Shown one piece after another: positions 32,341 to 44,384 of a stretch of 64,000 bases of DNA. This DNA is from Pomphorhynchus laevis (lineage: Eukaryota > Acanthocephala > Palaeacanthocephala > Echinorhynchida > Pomphorhynchidae): contig WNNJ02002353.1 of assembly GCA_012934845.2 (NCBI GenBank), positions 24,031-88,030 on the forward strand. The letters run 5' to 3'. The position numbers were made by a program, and so were the translations under genes. The notes under the pieces are model-generated. The model saw nothing but the letters and a program-made list of their open reading frames with translations, had not been told where the DNA came from and ran no database searches. Position 1 is the first letter of the stretch; each line of letters begins with the position of its first letter.

Positions 32341-32405
32341 AACTGAGATGTTTGGATTTTAAGCGTGCAGTTGGCACGCATTTGCCATTTTAAATAAATT
32401 ATTAT
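32341..32405 (+). mobile_element. LINE-C 3' tail, plus strand, at the 5' end of the inverted copy
   Basis: The tail carries a perfect hairpin GCGTGC-AGTTG-GCACGC (about 32,362-32,378) and then ATTTGCCATTTTAAATAAAT and TTATTATTGTTG. It is probably the 3' segment of the same insertion as the inverted copy at 29,456-32,340 (5' inversion by twin priming, inferred). Confidence 0.7.
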
Positions 32406-32649
32406 TGTTGTTGTATCTTTACATGGTCTACTACATTAAGTAATGCATTGGGCCTGATTCAATAAATAACTTGTTTATGTTGAAATATGTAAGGATGAGA
32501 AAAGTATTGATTAAATATTTTAGATTGAGCTCATTTAAAAATGTATGTAATCCGTCTATTGACATAGATGAAAATTGATCGTTGGCTAGTTGATTGAATT
32601 AAATTGACTGTTTGCAACCATTTTATTGTACCTTTGTGGCTTAAGCTCA

Positions 32650-34740
32650 ATCGAAAATGATTGGATTGAGATGCTTTTATCGATTTTTTGAGTATTGTTA
32701 TTCAACAAACCTTCTTTGTTGGATTTCCGATAGCATGGCAAAATTTGCAAGACGCATTGCTACAACCGAGATTGATGATAAATATTTAGATGCGTTCGTT
32801 ATATGTAGACTTGTTGCGCTTGACAAGATACCTGGAGTTTGTCCAATAGGTATTGGAGAAGTATACATGAGGATTATATCGAAAGCAATCCTGCACATAA
32901 TACAAACGCAAGTACAGGATGTAGCCAGTAACTTTCAGCTTTGCACAGGTCAAAAGTGCGGGATGGGATACGTCGTAAGAAGTCAACGGTCGATGTTGAA
33001 AGAAGAATCGAAAGCTTGTCTCTTACTCATAGATGCCAAAAATGCATTCAACTGCATAAACCGAAAAGTAGCTACGGAAAACATTTCCAGGATATGTCCT
33101 TCTCTCAAAACAATATTGAAAAATACTTACAACAATACAATATTAATTATAGATAATGAAATAATAGAGTCGAAATAAGGATTCACACAAGGTGATCTGA
33201 TTGATATGATCGCTTTCGCGGCAGCCACGATACCACTGATAACAAAATTGGATTCGTTATGTCCAACAATAACGAAAAAATGGTATGCGGATGATGTATA
33301 GTGTGTTGGCACCGAAAGAGAATTGCTATTGTTTTTCAATCACATAAAAAACTCGGTTCAGCATATGGCTTTTTCGTAAATGAATCAAAATGCAAATTAC
33401 TAATAAATCCAAAAAATAATACAAATGGAAAAAGATTTCGAGATCTTGGGGTAAACATAACAAAACACGGGTTAGAATTGCTTGGCTGTCCAATTGGTTT
33501 TCTAAACTTTGAAGCGAATTGAGTTCAGCAAAAGATTGACGAATGACTCTCCTTATTAGTTCAGCTTAAATCAGTAAAACAGAGTGAGAGGCATCTAGCA
33601 TATTCTGAATTCATATTCTGACTAAAACATAAATGGAGCTACATTCTAAGAACATGTGAATGTTAAACCGAATGGTTCGAAAAGCTGGTTATGATTATTT
33701 AGCACGAACTACTGCCTCAAATTCTAGACAATGAGGATATTGATCACACATGGTTTAGTTGCCTGTGCCTTAAAGTAGCTGACGGAGGCCTAGGAATAAT
33801 AAATCCTCAAAAAATAGCTAAAATGGAATGATCAAGATCAGCAAAAATGTGTAACCTTCTGGATATGAATATAAGAGGATCAACTCTTTACGAAAAGCAA
33901 AGAGAAATGGCTTGGATGATCATAACAGAAAAATCTGATTTAGAACAGGGTGAATTAACCAACATAATGTCAGAATTAGATCAAAAATCGAAAACCGCTG
34001 TAGAGCACGCCTCCATTAAAGAGTCTTCCTCTTGGCTATCTGCTCGAGTAAGCGATGACAGACGATTTTATTTAAATAATTTTGAAATACAAGCGGGAAT
34101 GGCATGTAGATATGGATGGGACTTGCGCTGTACGTCAATATCATGTGTATGCAGATAAGTTAAATCGACAGCTCACTTACTGTCGTGCAAATGAAAAAGA
34201 CGAACCATAGTACGACATAATATAATCAGAAATATCTTGATTGACGAAGCCAGTAAAGTATTATGAAATGTAGAATCAGAACCGTTGCTCTCAAGTGTTC
34301 CAGATACATTCGAGTTTTCAAACCAAACGACAACACGAGATCACCGATCTAGAGCCGATATATCCTGCACTGGACTAACGCACTCACAGACTGAGCGGAA
34401 ATTTTTGGATGTCCACAATATTTAACCCATTTGACCAGCCTCACGTAAGTCGAAGTCCTACACAATCGTTTGAATACAATGAAAACAGAAAAAAGTAAAT
34501 ATATTGAGCGAATTATTGAAATCGAAAAAGGAACCTTTATTCCTTTCGTAATTTCCACCTCAGGCGGACTAGCAAAGAAGGCGAGTTTTTTTCATCAAGA
34601 GACTAACAACTCTGGCATCAGTGAGTGATCCATCCTTCTATGGCAAAAATGTATGTTCGCTGCGACAACGTATAGGTGTAGCGCTAACAAAAGCAAACAC
34701 CTGGTGTCTGAAATGAGACCCCCCAGTTAAACCAAAGTAG
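32650..34740 (+). pseudogene. RT-E copy 2 (most complete; RT plus nuclease-like C-terminus)
   Basis: The first frame (32,657-33,178) encodes MAKFARR, LDKIPGVCPIGIGEVYMRII (fingers), LCTGQKCGMGYVV, LLLIDAKNAFNCINRKVA (motif A Asp) and CPSLKTIL. After one stop, GFTQGDLIDMIAFAAATIPL (about 33,180-33,240) and KWYADDV (about 33,280, motif C) follow. A later frame (33,847-34,158) ends ACRYGWDLRCTSISCVC. The last part reads VRHNIIRNIL (about 34,206), RSRADISC (about 34,345), KFLDVHNI (about 34,401) and LRQRIGVALTKANTWCL (about 34,660). The RHN...D...DV order resembles the restriction-like endonuclease of R2/CRE/NeSL retroelements (inferred). Similar proteins recur in cnidarian and mollusc genomes as I recall them, but I cannot name the clade. 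Many stops are present. Confidence 0.72.
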
Positions 34741-35285
34741 AACGAAGGAGTTAATTAAAATAATAAAAACTTTCGTTTTGTAATAATCAAATGAATTCTA
34801 AAAAACAATTATTATATAAAAGTGGCGGAATTAGAGGCAGTTATACGATGATTGAATATGGAGGTAAAATAGGGACCGAAAAATTTAACCATCATGACTG
34901 ATTCAAGAACAGTTTTAAGATAGATAAACGCAACTACTAACCGACTTCATCCACTTCATACCAAAGGTTGGGTTGAGCTGCTTGTGAAGCTCGACTCTTA
35001 ATTTTTAAAAGTATGATTGATGAAGTTGAAATACATGTCCAATGCCAATTTACTTCAACGCATTTGAATAAAGGAGATTTGTTAACCAGATTAGCGATAA
35101 GCCTGTTTATTCCACCTACGATGGCAAGTTCTACTATTGTTAGCACACCAACACAATCGAAAAAGCGATCTTCAAACATTACATGAAATGCATCACCATC
35201 GTATTGAAAAGTTGCTAAAACTTGTTCAATTAGTACATCTAAAAGCAAGTCGAGATGAAATAGTTTCTATAATTAAACATGTCAA
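34741..35285. other. Unassigned stretch
   Basis: No clear family signature. The plus strand between 35,000 and 35,280 has a Thr/Ser-rich reading with faint likeness to 7,900-8,110. It may be the upstream part of the LTR-element remnant that follows. Confidence 0.25.
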
Positions 35286-36000
35286 CAATGCCAATCAATT
35301 GATCCCTCGCTTATAAGGTACACTCATGGAGACTGTAAAGTTGAATGTCTGAATCCGACTCGCTGTAGATATAACTCACGTAATGACAAACTTTGTTTAT
35401 CAATTGTGGATGATCCGGGACGGTTTTGCATATGGAAAGAATTGAATAATGAAACATCACCTTAAGTTAGTTCGAAACTATACGTACTACTTGAACATGG
35501 ATTGCCAAATGAGTTCTGCTTGATAATGCAGCAAATTTTCAATGGAATAAAATGAAAAATGTTAATTCTATATTTCACCTCGTCGTCAAAGTGGAATGTA
35601 TAATTAATGTACCGTGTAGCATACAGACATCAAGGCAATGGGATTATCGAAAGAAATTATAGATCGATAAAGCGAATAGCGGCTAGAAGTCGATGTAGTA
35701 TACATGAAGCTGTGGTTCGGCTAAATGTGTCATCAAAAACAATTAAAATCAAAGTCGCAGAGCAACATTCGTAGTTGGAAATAGCATCATCAGTGTTCTG
35801 CGATCAAGCAACAAGTAACGCCAGTAACTATTGGAACGCTAAATCTTTTATTCAAAATTGGCATATGTAAAACCAAAGGATGCGTGATGTAATGTTCCGT
35901 GCAGAAAAGAGAAAGTTACCCGACTGATATCAGATAAAACTTTAGAAATAGATGGGATAATTAGCCATGTGTCGGATATACAATATGTTGTCAATAATAT
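35286..36000 (+). mobile_element. Ty3/Gypsy-type integrase remnant
   Basis: A heavily decayed integrase core from an LTR-retrotransposon lineage different from the one at 1-2 kb. Readable blocks are LSIVDDPGRFCIWKELNNET (about 35,396-35,460), EHGLPNEF and VAYRHQGNGIIERNYRSIKR (about 35,614-35,675, the NG-x-IER signature). It has many breaks, no LTR was found, and it is clearly older than the copy at the left edge. Confidence 0.65.
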
Positions 36001-36036
36001 TCAAAATTATTAGAAATATATCCATCCTCATCTGTA

Positions 36037-36242
36037 TTTAAAATTTATAATTTTTAGGAACTATCAGGTATAGTTAAACGACAACACAAATTATTTTGAT
36101 ATTTCGCTAGTAACTGCTAGCACCTTCAGAAAATTAACTCATTAATTTTCTGAAGATGCTAGCAGTTACTAGCGAAATATCAAAATAATTTGTGTTGTCG
36201 TTTAACTATACCTGATAGTTCCTAAAAATTATAAATTTTAAA
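36037..36242. repeat. Near-perfect palindrome, about 100-bp arms
   Basis: The left arm (36,037-36,136) and right arm (36,142-36,242) are inverted copies separated by only about 5 bases. Each arm contains the hairpin motif CTGAAG-R-TG...CGAAATAT (36,150-36,180 on plus; about 36,098-36,128 on minus). Internal CCTGATAGTT ends are symmetrical. It looks like a foldback or inverted-duplicated repeat. Confidence 0.92.
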
Positions 36243-36267
36243 TAATTTAAATTAACTCATTAATTTT

Positions 36268-36356
36268 CTGAAGGTTAATTTTCTGAAGATGCTAGTAGTT
36301 ACTAGCGAAATATCAAAATAATTTGTGTTGTCGTTTAACTATACCTGATAGTTTCC
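36268..36356 (+). repeat. Third, direct copy of the palindrome arm
   Basis: This repeats the right arm from TTAATTTTCTGAAGATG to ACCTGATAGTTTCC with small changes. Its hairpin motif spans 36,283-36,313, and the loop differs (TAGTTA instead of CAGTTA). A truncated extra copy of the first bases lies just before it. Confidence 0.85.
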
Positions 36357-37029
36357 GGAAATTAAAAAATTTAATATTCAAACTAATCATAATGAAGTGG
36401 TCTCTAAATAGTTGACGACAAGTCAAAAAGCAAAGAACAGTACTCTGTTCAAAGCAGTGAGACTGTCAAACCACCGCGACGACTTGTGCATATACAGATT
36501 ATTTCAGTAGCTATGAATATTGAAATCAAAAGAAGGTGTCGTGGTAATATTGATTTTAAAAAGCGTTGCCATATTAGGTGACAACAAATATAGCTGTAGA
36601 AACAATGCGGAAAGTAAAAAAGGAAATTGATGTTAGTTTGTATGTCAATAACATAAAAGCAACAGCTCGCTGACAATTTTTTATATAAAGTGTTTTTGTT
36701 TTGATAAAAGGAGAATCCGTATTTTGCTTTGCAAGTTTATTCTATAACAAAAATAAACATGAAAGTATGGAGAATAAAATAACATAGTATTACGCTTTGT
36801 CCTTCCGAAGTCGAATAAACTTTCGAAGTCGAACAGACTATGAAGAAACAAACATATCTAGAGTTTTGCAGAATAGAACTCAATGCTGATGAAGCAGTAT
36901 CAACATTAAACAAGTTTCAATAAATGCTTGCAAAAATTAAAACGATGTTCTCGCGTAAATGTAATAAATTGTGTGTTCTTTCATCGTAAAGCGATGCTTT
37001 GTCTCTTTTCCTAAAGTTAACATTTTCAA
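36357..37029. other. No recognisable feature
   Basis: AT-rich sequence without family signatures. The one small repeat seen is CTTYCGAAGTCGAA, twice near 36,802-36,836. Confidence 0.45.
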
Positions 37030-39110
37030 AGGATTTTTTCAGCGGACGTCGAGTGAGAGCTGATTCTAGGCGAGGAGGCGGTGGCGAAGAAGGATCGGAG
37101 ACCTTAGTTGTTGGAGTAATTGGGAACGTAAAGTAAGATGGAATGATGGGAACGCAGGGATAGAGAGGTGGGGCGAGTGTCTTCTAAGAAAGAGAGGTTG
37201 ATGAACGATGGGGAGCCGACAGCGATGAGACGAAAAGTTACGATAGATAGATGCGGATGTGGGTTGTGGGCCAGGTGAGTTGTGCAATATATGTGGATGT
37301 GTAGTCGAAGCGACGGAGACAAAATATCATACGAACGGCGGAGTTGATTATTCGTTGTAGTTAGGATGATAGATTTTGGAGAATTTGCGAATAGGTTGAT
37401 CGAAAAGGGGGCGGATCAGGTGGCTGTCACGGAGAATTAAGTTAAACGAGCGAACCTTGTCGCGGACGAAGGGTTTAAGTGAAAAATCATCATCGAAATG
37501 GAATCCTAAGAAAGTGAGATTGTGGACTATGGGGATGATTAATGAGGCAAAATAAACAGAGGGATGATATATGTTAGGTTGACAGGGAAGGATCAACATT
37601 ATTTTGGACTTGTCGGGGTTTAGAACAAGATGAATATGGGAGCGATGTTTGCAGATGAAAAGAAGACAGTTGGAGGCAGAAACTCCGATATTTTGTATGC
37701 GATGGGCGGGTGCATGATCATATATGAGGATGATATCGGTGCATTGAATGACGTTAAAGAATTAAGGTTTGATAAACGGAGAGAGATCGCCAAGTAGAAG
37801 AGAGAAAAGCAGGATCCTAGGATGAACCTTGTGGTACCCAGCGAAAATAGGGATGGAAATTGAGGATAATTAATTTGAACAGACGCGAAAAGAACGGTCA
37901 TAGATATGAGGCAAACCATCCTACGGAGGAAGAAGAAAAGCCGTAGTCATAACATAGGCGAGAAAGGAGGATGGAGTGGTTGACGATGTCGAAGGAGGAG
38001 AGATCGAGACTTCGAGTTGAATAAAGTAATTATTTTATGCTACCAGAAGTAGTTGCATTTGCTACGTAGTAGGTTGAGATGAGACCGGCGAAGAGCAAGA
38101 TTGGAATCACAGAGAGACGGAGTGAGCGAGCGGATATCACGTCTGAGAGAGCGGCGAGAGTCTCGAAAAACACGACGAAGTCAACGCATTGAGAGTAGGC
38201 ATTGGATGTCAAAACATGGGGCATGGTGTCAGCTACGGTGAGGGTTAGGCTTGAAGGGCAAGAGAAGATCGAGAGTAGATGTGAGTTAAGAGTCGAAAAG
38301 AAAGACGAGATCGTGAGGAGAAGAATATGTTATTGTGGGAGAAGATAAAGACGATTTGAGTAAGGCGGAGCGGAGAAGGAGGAGGACAATATTTTTCTAA
38401 GTGCGACGTAGGATAGTAGGTGTGTAAATCAGATAGTTGTTGGAATTGAGATCAAGGGTGACGAGAAAGTGATCGGATAGACCAGGATCGGAGATGGACC
38501 GTGATATATAGACAGCAAAACGATCGGGGACAGCGATAATGTCGAGTTTCCCGCCAAGGATACGTGTCGGCGCAGTGGAGATGAGTTTGTAATTGTAGTT
38601 GGATAGAATGTTGACGAACCGGATGGAATTTTTTGAAAAGGGGCGGTCGAAGCGGATGTTGAAGTTGCAAAGAACGAGTGAAGGGATGGAGGACAAAGAA
38701 CAGTGAGTAGGAGGTCAGCAAGTATGGTAAAAAATAAGGAGGTAGGAGCTGATGAACCAAAACGGTATTCAATAGCGAGATCCAGAGTGATCGGTTTAGA
38801 AGAACGACAAGTGAGCAATTCAAAAGGGCAAGGACTGAAAGGGGGAGTGATTTTGCGAAGAGACGCGGGGTGACGGGCGAATGCGACAATGCCGTCATGA
38901 TTAGATAATTTAGAATGCGATGAGCTGTGGGGGGACGGATTTGACTAGTGAGCAACCGGCAGAGAGCAAACGATGAATGGAGATGTCGTTGGAATCGGAG
39001 TGTCAGGATTCGGTGAGGCAGCATATATCTTGATGGATTGCTTGGTGAATTGGAAAATCTCCGTCGATGTTTCGGATGTATTGCTTAAGTTTACTACTAA
39101 TAGTTCTACA
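37030..39110 (-). mobile_element. LINE-C copy 5, minus strand, decayed
   Basis: On the minus strand the pieces run as follows: CLTES...HSDSNDISIHRL (about 39,025-38,985, endonuclease), ARHPASLRK-like sequence, LAIEYRFGSSAP (about 38,780), LCNFNIRFDRP (about 38,672), SDPGLSDHFLVTLDLN (about 38,500-38,455), the RT region, YMIMHPPIAYK (about 37,715, the shifted motif C region), and NLTFLGFHFDDDFSLKPFV (about 37,530-37,475) with the C-terminal domain to about 37,040. It lacks the 3' hairpin tail. At least eight frame breaks are visible. Confidence 0.78.
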
Positions 39111-39540
39111 TGTTCGGATAAGTATTCAATTATAAGCTCAGTTCGAAAATGTATGTTTGGTATATACCTTGGTATAAAGTATGCAATGGAGATGAATATA
39201 TCATGGAATAGTAATTCTTTGTGGACCACTTTATTATGTGGCAGTTGGCATGATCACATCTGAATTGATTGAAAAATTAGCATTAATAATTTCATCTTGT
39301 TTATGTGTTATCCTTCGGACATTAGTGTATAACACTTTAGCATATGACAAAGACATGCGCTCAAAATGATATGTGAGTAATAATATTTTCGCCTGCAGCA
39401 CAAACATTTGACAAATTACCAGAACCTCTATGCATATGCACATATTTAAATACATTTAAGTTTACTCCAATGTGACAAGTCCAATCATATACCAAATTCA
39501 AAGAATTTCATAGTTCCTTTGTATTTTCATGTTCTTAATA
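39111..39540. other. No recognisable feature
   Basis: Between the 5' end of LINE-C copy 5 and the 3' end of a PLE I recognise no gene or repeat. Short open frames exist on both strands, but none has family motifs. Confidence 0.45.
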
Positions 39541-40436
39541 ATTAAATCAGCTAACTGAGTCTACGTATTTAATATAATTATAAAATAAACAAAACATAAT
39601 AATAATGCGAAATCAAAATTTTAATAATTAAATAATAAAATAAATAATTGTTATAAGATTTTTTATAATTTATATCAAGTTAAAATAAAAAAATTGAAAT
39701 TTAAAATAAAAGTCATTTTTATGAATTGACTAATAAATAACAGACGTTGTATCAGAATAAGGATTAGAGGTCATCAGGAGGAACTACTATGCTATCAGGT
39801 TTCAGCCCGTAATTCCTCGACCCAGCATAGCAGCGGGGGCCAAATACGTGCTAAGGACGTATTTCCTCTGATTAAACTTATTATATAGTATCTTATTCTA
39901 ATACAAAGTATATTATTTATTATCCATCCATAAAAATTTTCAGCTTAAGAGTTTAAATTTATTCTTTATATTACTGTGTTGAATTATATATTTTACTATT
40001 TTCTGCTTGATGTTATTTTTATAATAACCTAGTTTAAAATATGTATCTATTAAATTATTTAAATGATTTTGAAGAAAGCCAATATCATTACATATTGTTG
40101 CAATTCTTAAAATTTCATTATTTAATGTATTATATTTTATATTATATGGTATGCATGAATGCTCATGCAAAAATATGTTTCTTGTAAATTTAAATATATC
40201 ATCTTTACGATATAAATCAAAAGTAGTTTTAATTGATGTTAATTTAATGTTCATATCTAGATATATACCTTTATTATAATCAATATTGGTTTTATTAAGA
40301 ATAAGGCTACCAGGATAAATTTGTTCGCTTATTTAATAAAAATTATTAGAGTTAAATACACATATATCATCAATATATCAAAACATATATTTCATATCTT
40401 TATAATTTAGATTTATTTTTTAAACAGTTATGAGCA
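39541..40436 (-). mobile_element. PLE-2, 3' part
   Basis: The minus-strand PLE 3' end begins at the terminal sequence near 39,545 (ACGTAGACTCAGTTAGCTGATT, reverse strand) and runs up through the structured segment (39,760-39,870) into the RT thumb (open frame 39,940-40,254, ending FKLLS). It is cut at GTTATGAGCA (40,427-40,436) by a foldback insertion. The structured segment keeps its hairpin with a compensated base pair relative to PLE-1. Confidence 0.87.
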
Positions 40437-42139
40437 ATTTTAAATAGTTGATACTGATCCATTATTGATAAATAATTATTGGAGCTGGATCAAAGGAAAG
40501 ACGAAATTATTTTCTGATATTTCGCTAACTACTGTTAGCATCTTCAGAAAATTACAGTTTTTTAAAATATACATGCTTATATAAAAAAGTTCAAAACGAT
40601 CACCGTCATTTGCTATGGGCAGTTGCTGCTTTTGTTAGCGATAGCCAGCTGCTTTCACTGTTGTTTAAATTGTTAACACGATTTCGGCAACTTTTGAAGG
40701 TACACAATACGCAATGAAAAATTATGATTCAAAATAGTTTACAAACAAAACAAAAATAATTACCATAATATTTTCATTCAAAATAGATAATTTGAAAATG
40801 TTTGAAAAATATAAAAATAATAATTAAAAGTACTAGAAAAATTAAATAAAGTATAAAATCAAAATAGAAAAAATTATTTAAACAAAATAATCGTTTCCAA
40901 CATCTTTACAAATTATTTAAAATTACGTAAGGTTTATTATTCGGCATAATATTATTGGAGTTTTTATGAATGTAATAAACCTCAAGAATTTTTCTATTTA
41001 AACAATTGGTTTCTTTTGCTAAAACAACAGTGTTGTTATAGTCAATATATAGTATTATATAATAAATAGTATTATTATTGTCAATATTATTATAGTTGAC
41101 TATAATAATACTGTTGTTTGAGCAAAAGAAACCAATTGTTGAAATAGAAAATTTCTTGAGGTTTATTATATTAATAAAAACTCCAATATTATTATGCCGA
41201 AAAATAAACCTGACGTAACTTTAAATATTTCGTAAAGATGTTGTAAAAGATTATTTTGTTTAAATAATTTTTCTATTTTGTTACTATACTTTATTTAATT
41301 TTTCTAGTACCTTTTATTATTTTTATATTTTTCTAATTTTTACAAATTATCTATTTCGAATGAAAATATTATGGTTTTGTTTTGTTTCTAAACCATTTTA
41401 AATCATAATTTTCATTGCGTTGTGTGTACCTTCGAAAGTTACTGAAATCGTGTTAAAAATTCAAACATCAGTAAAAGCAGCGGGTTGTTGCTAACAACAG
41501 CAGCACCTGCCCATAGCAAATGGCGGTGATCGTTTTGAACTTTTTTATAAAGGCATGCACATTTTAAAAAACATTGAGTTTATCTTTTTTGAAATTAGTT
41601 TAATTATTTTTTAAATTTGAATGTATATATTAATTTTATATTGGCATTACCTACAAGTGCTTTGTCAGAGAAATTAGAGAAATTTAAAAAATATAATTAA
41701 ATGTATTCTATCTTCATTTTTTTGTCATTGTTCAAATAATTTTAAAATAATGTTATAAAATATTTTTTATTTTATTTGTAATATCAATTTTATCCAAATT
41801 TTGTTTTTCATGATAATTTTAAATTTTTATTTCAGAATTGAATTTAAGCATTTTATCATTTTGAATTTTTGTTTTAAATTCTTATCCTCGACACCCAACC
41901 AAAGAAATCCAGATCGAATCCCGCAAAACGAAAGAAAAAAAGAGAGAAAACGAGATTGGGCCCCATACTTGGCTGGGGTCGAAAAAGTCGAAAAGGACGA
42001 AAATATATATGAATTTTGTGTTTTTTTACTTTAACAATTCATTAATTTTCAAAAAATTTTATTTTTCTAAAATTGCTAACAGTAGTTAGCGAAATATAAA
42101 AAATAATTCGTGTTGCCGTTGATCCAGCTCCAATAATTA
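40437..42139. mobile_element. 1.7-kb composite foldback inserted in PLE-2
   Basis: The insertion is flanked by GTTATGARCA on both sides (40,427-40,436 and 42,140-42,149), a 10-base target duplication with one mismatch. The outer ends carry an inverted repeat of about 80 bases, starting TAATTATTGGAGCTGGATCA (40,473 and 42,139 inward). These contain the CTGAAGATG...CGAAATAT hairpin motif (40,517-40,547 minus; degenerate at 42,067-42,097 plus). Inside lies a second, much longer inverted repeat (arms about 40,557-41,060 and 41,080-41,577). The remaining 41,590-42,050 is AT-rich with a short purine-rich patch. No transposase frame is visible, so it would be non-autonomous. Confidence 0.8.
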
Positions 42140-44350
42140 GTTATGAACATATTCATATTCTATAAAGCTTAAAAAAGTCAGCTATAATTGGGGTACTATT
42201 ACCACCTATTGGAACACCTTTTACTTGTCTAAATATAGACGTCCCTACTTTTAAATAATTTTGATTTATCAAAATATTTAAGGATTCTATTAATTCAATT
42301 TTATCCATATATTTATATTTACTTGATGGTTTAATTTTTGTTAGATAGGCGTTATAATTATTATAACATATATATGTATATCTTTTTCCGAATATAAGGT
42401 TAATTAATTTTACTAACGTTCTTTAATATCTACTAAATCTAGATTTGTATAAAGAGTACTAAAATCGTATGTATTTATATTTTGAAAATTTATTCCTTTT
42501 GTCTGTTTTAAAAATTCTTTTATAGAATTAATACTGAAATAGTGTTTTATACCAGTATTAATTTCGATTATCTTACAATATTTTTCGAATTAATTACTTT
42601 AAGTATTTTATTCAAATAAACAAACAGTAGTTTTAATGTTCATTTGAAAGCACTACATATGAATCTAGGTTTTATTTGATTTTTATGTAATTTTGGATTC
42701 CAATGTAACATTAGAATCCAATGTTATATATAACATTGGATTGTTATATATCTAATGTTATAGATATAATTTTTAATGCGATTGTTATTTTAAATGCACC
42801 AGCTACAATTATATATGTTAATTTTTCAGAATATAAGATTAATTAATTTTTCTAATATCTGCTACATCTAGATTCGTATAAAGCGTTCTAAAATCGAACA
42901 TATTTATATTCTGAAAATATATTCCTTTTGTGTGCTTTATGTAGAATTAATACTGAAGTAGTGTTTTATACCAGGATTAATTTCGATGACCCTACAATAT
43001 TTTTGAGGTGTGTTTTAATTATTTCAAGTATTTTATTCATATACACAAAAAGTGGTTTTAATGTACATTTAAAAGCACTACATATGAACCTAGGTTTTAT
43101 TATATTTTTATGTAATATTGGATTCCAATATAATATATATGTAGTTTTGTTATCTGATTCAATTTTTATACCATTTTAATACATTATAGTACAATGACTT
43201 ATATTTGTGGTTTCTAAATTTAAATCACTACATTCATATGTTGTGTTTATATTTAAATCATTATACTTAACTTTCATTAGTATATCATGATAAAGCTTTT
43301 TGCATATGAAGACGAAGTTATTACTAGATTTATCAATAGTTGTTATTATATAGTTATGCTTTAATAAAGTAAGTTCTGTATACATATCTTTATTAATTTG
43401 ATCTTTCCTTTTATAATTGTTTGTTATTTTCATTTTTGTTATATTATTTAATATATAAGTTTTCTAAATGTTTATCTTTGATATATTTGAGCTTTTACTA
43501 TTAATCAGCTTAATAAAGTAAGCATTTAAGTCATTATATAACGAATTGTAAATTTTATATCCTTTCGATAAGAAAGAAAGTTAAGACTTTTACAATTGCA
43601 TTCAGTCTCTATAATGTTTCTAATATTATTGTTACATATTGGTTTCAATTCTTTTTTATAATGACAGATTTTTGGTCATAATGGCGGTAACAACTTATAC
43701 CTTATTTTAGGAATATATTTCCTAAATCTGATCCTATTATTTTTGTACTTTTAGAATTATTTAAGTCTACCTATATTTGTGTTATTTATATAATTATTAA
43801 TGAATTTTATGGTCCGTGTATATTTTTTATTGTTATTATTAACATTTTTTGTCCGATTATAGTATTTTATATTACAATAACTGTCTATTATGCAACTTAA
43901 CCTATCATAATCGTACATTAATCTTTGATTTATTGAACAAATGATATTTTTTGAAAAACTGCTTATATATACATAAAAATCTTTTAGCTTATTATCTCTT
44001 AGTTGTTTTAATATTTCCAATTGTTCATTTATATACATATCTTTTTTATATTTTTAACTCTATTTTTCTTATTCCTTTTATCACCGTGACTTCTTGACTT
44101 GCGTTTAGCCCGATTATTATAATATAGTTGTATATTATTTACTATACTACTTCTGCCAATTCCTAGTATCACGTCATTCAATCCTAATGGGTACATGGAA
44201 TTAAGCGTTTTAATCTAAAAATCTTCTCTTTCTAATAGTTTTTGATTTAATATTGCCTTATTTTCTTCAATAATATGTTCTAAAATAAATAATTTACAGC
44301 ATCATATATCATGCCCTATTAATCTCATATGCTTATGAAATATACTTTGA
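42140..44350 (-). mobile_element. PLE-2, RT and N-terminal part, with internal rearrangement
   Basis: Minus-strand continuation of the PLE. It holds RT sequence at 42,140-42,720, then a partly duplicated RT start (about 42,930-43,130 repeats 42,500-42,720 in diverged form), the N-terminal region (43,176-43,433 and 43,757-44,038) and the end of the GIY-YIG module (about 44,060-44,350). The last of these reads FHKHMRLIGHDI, then LERED and LNSMYPLGLNDVILGIGRSS. The two diverged RT starts suggest that two PLE copies are joined here. Many breaks are seen. Confidence 0.8.
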
Positions 44351-44384
44351 TTATAATGAGGTGACCTAACCTGAGGTGGTCACC

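Noticed and set aside
7729-35285. Homology between 7,729-8,110 and 35,000-35,280 as a shared gene
   Set aside because: Only a Thr/Ser-rich run and an IIKHV motif agree, which is too weak to claim.
38945-39263. Opposed open frames on both strands near 39.0-39.26 kb
   Set aside because: The minus-strand LINE-C reading (CLTES, HSDSND) explains the first part in another frame. The rest has no recognisable motif.
41801-42034. Small open frame in the foldback
   Set aside because: Low-complexity Phe/Asn/Lys-rich translation of AT-rich DNA, with no motif.
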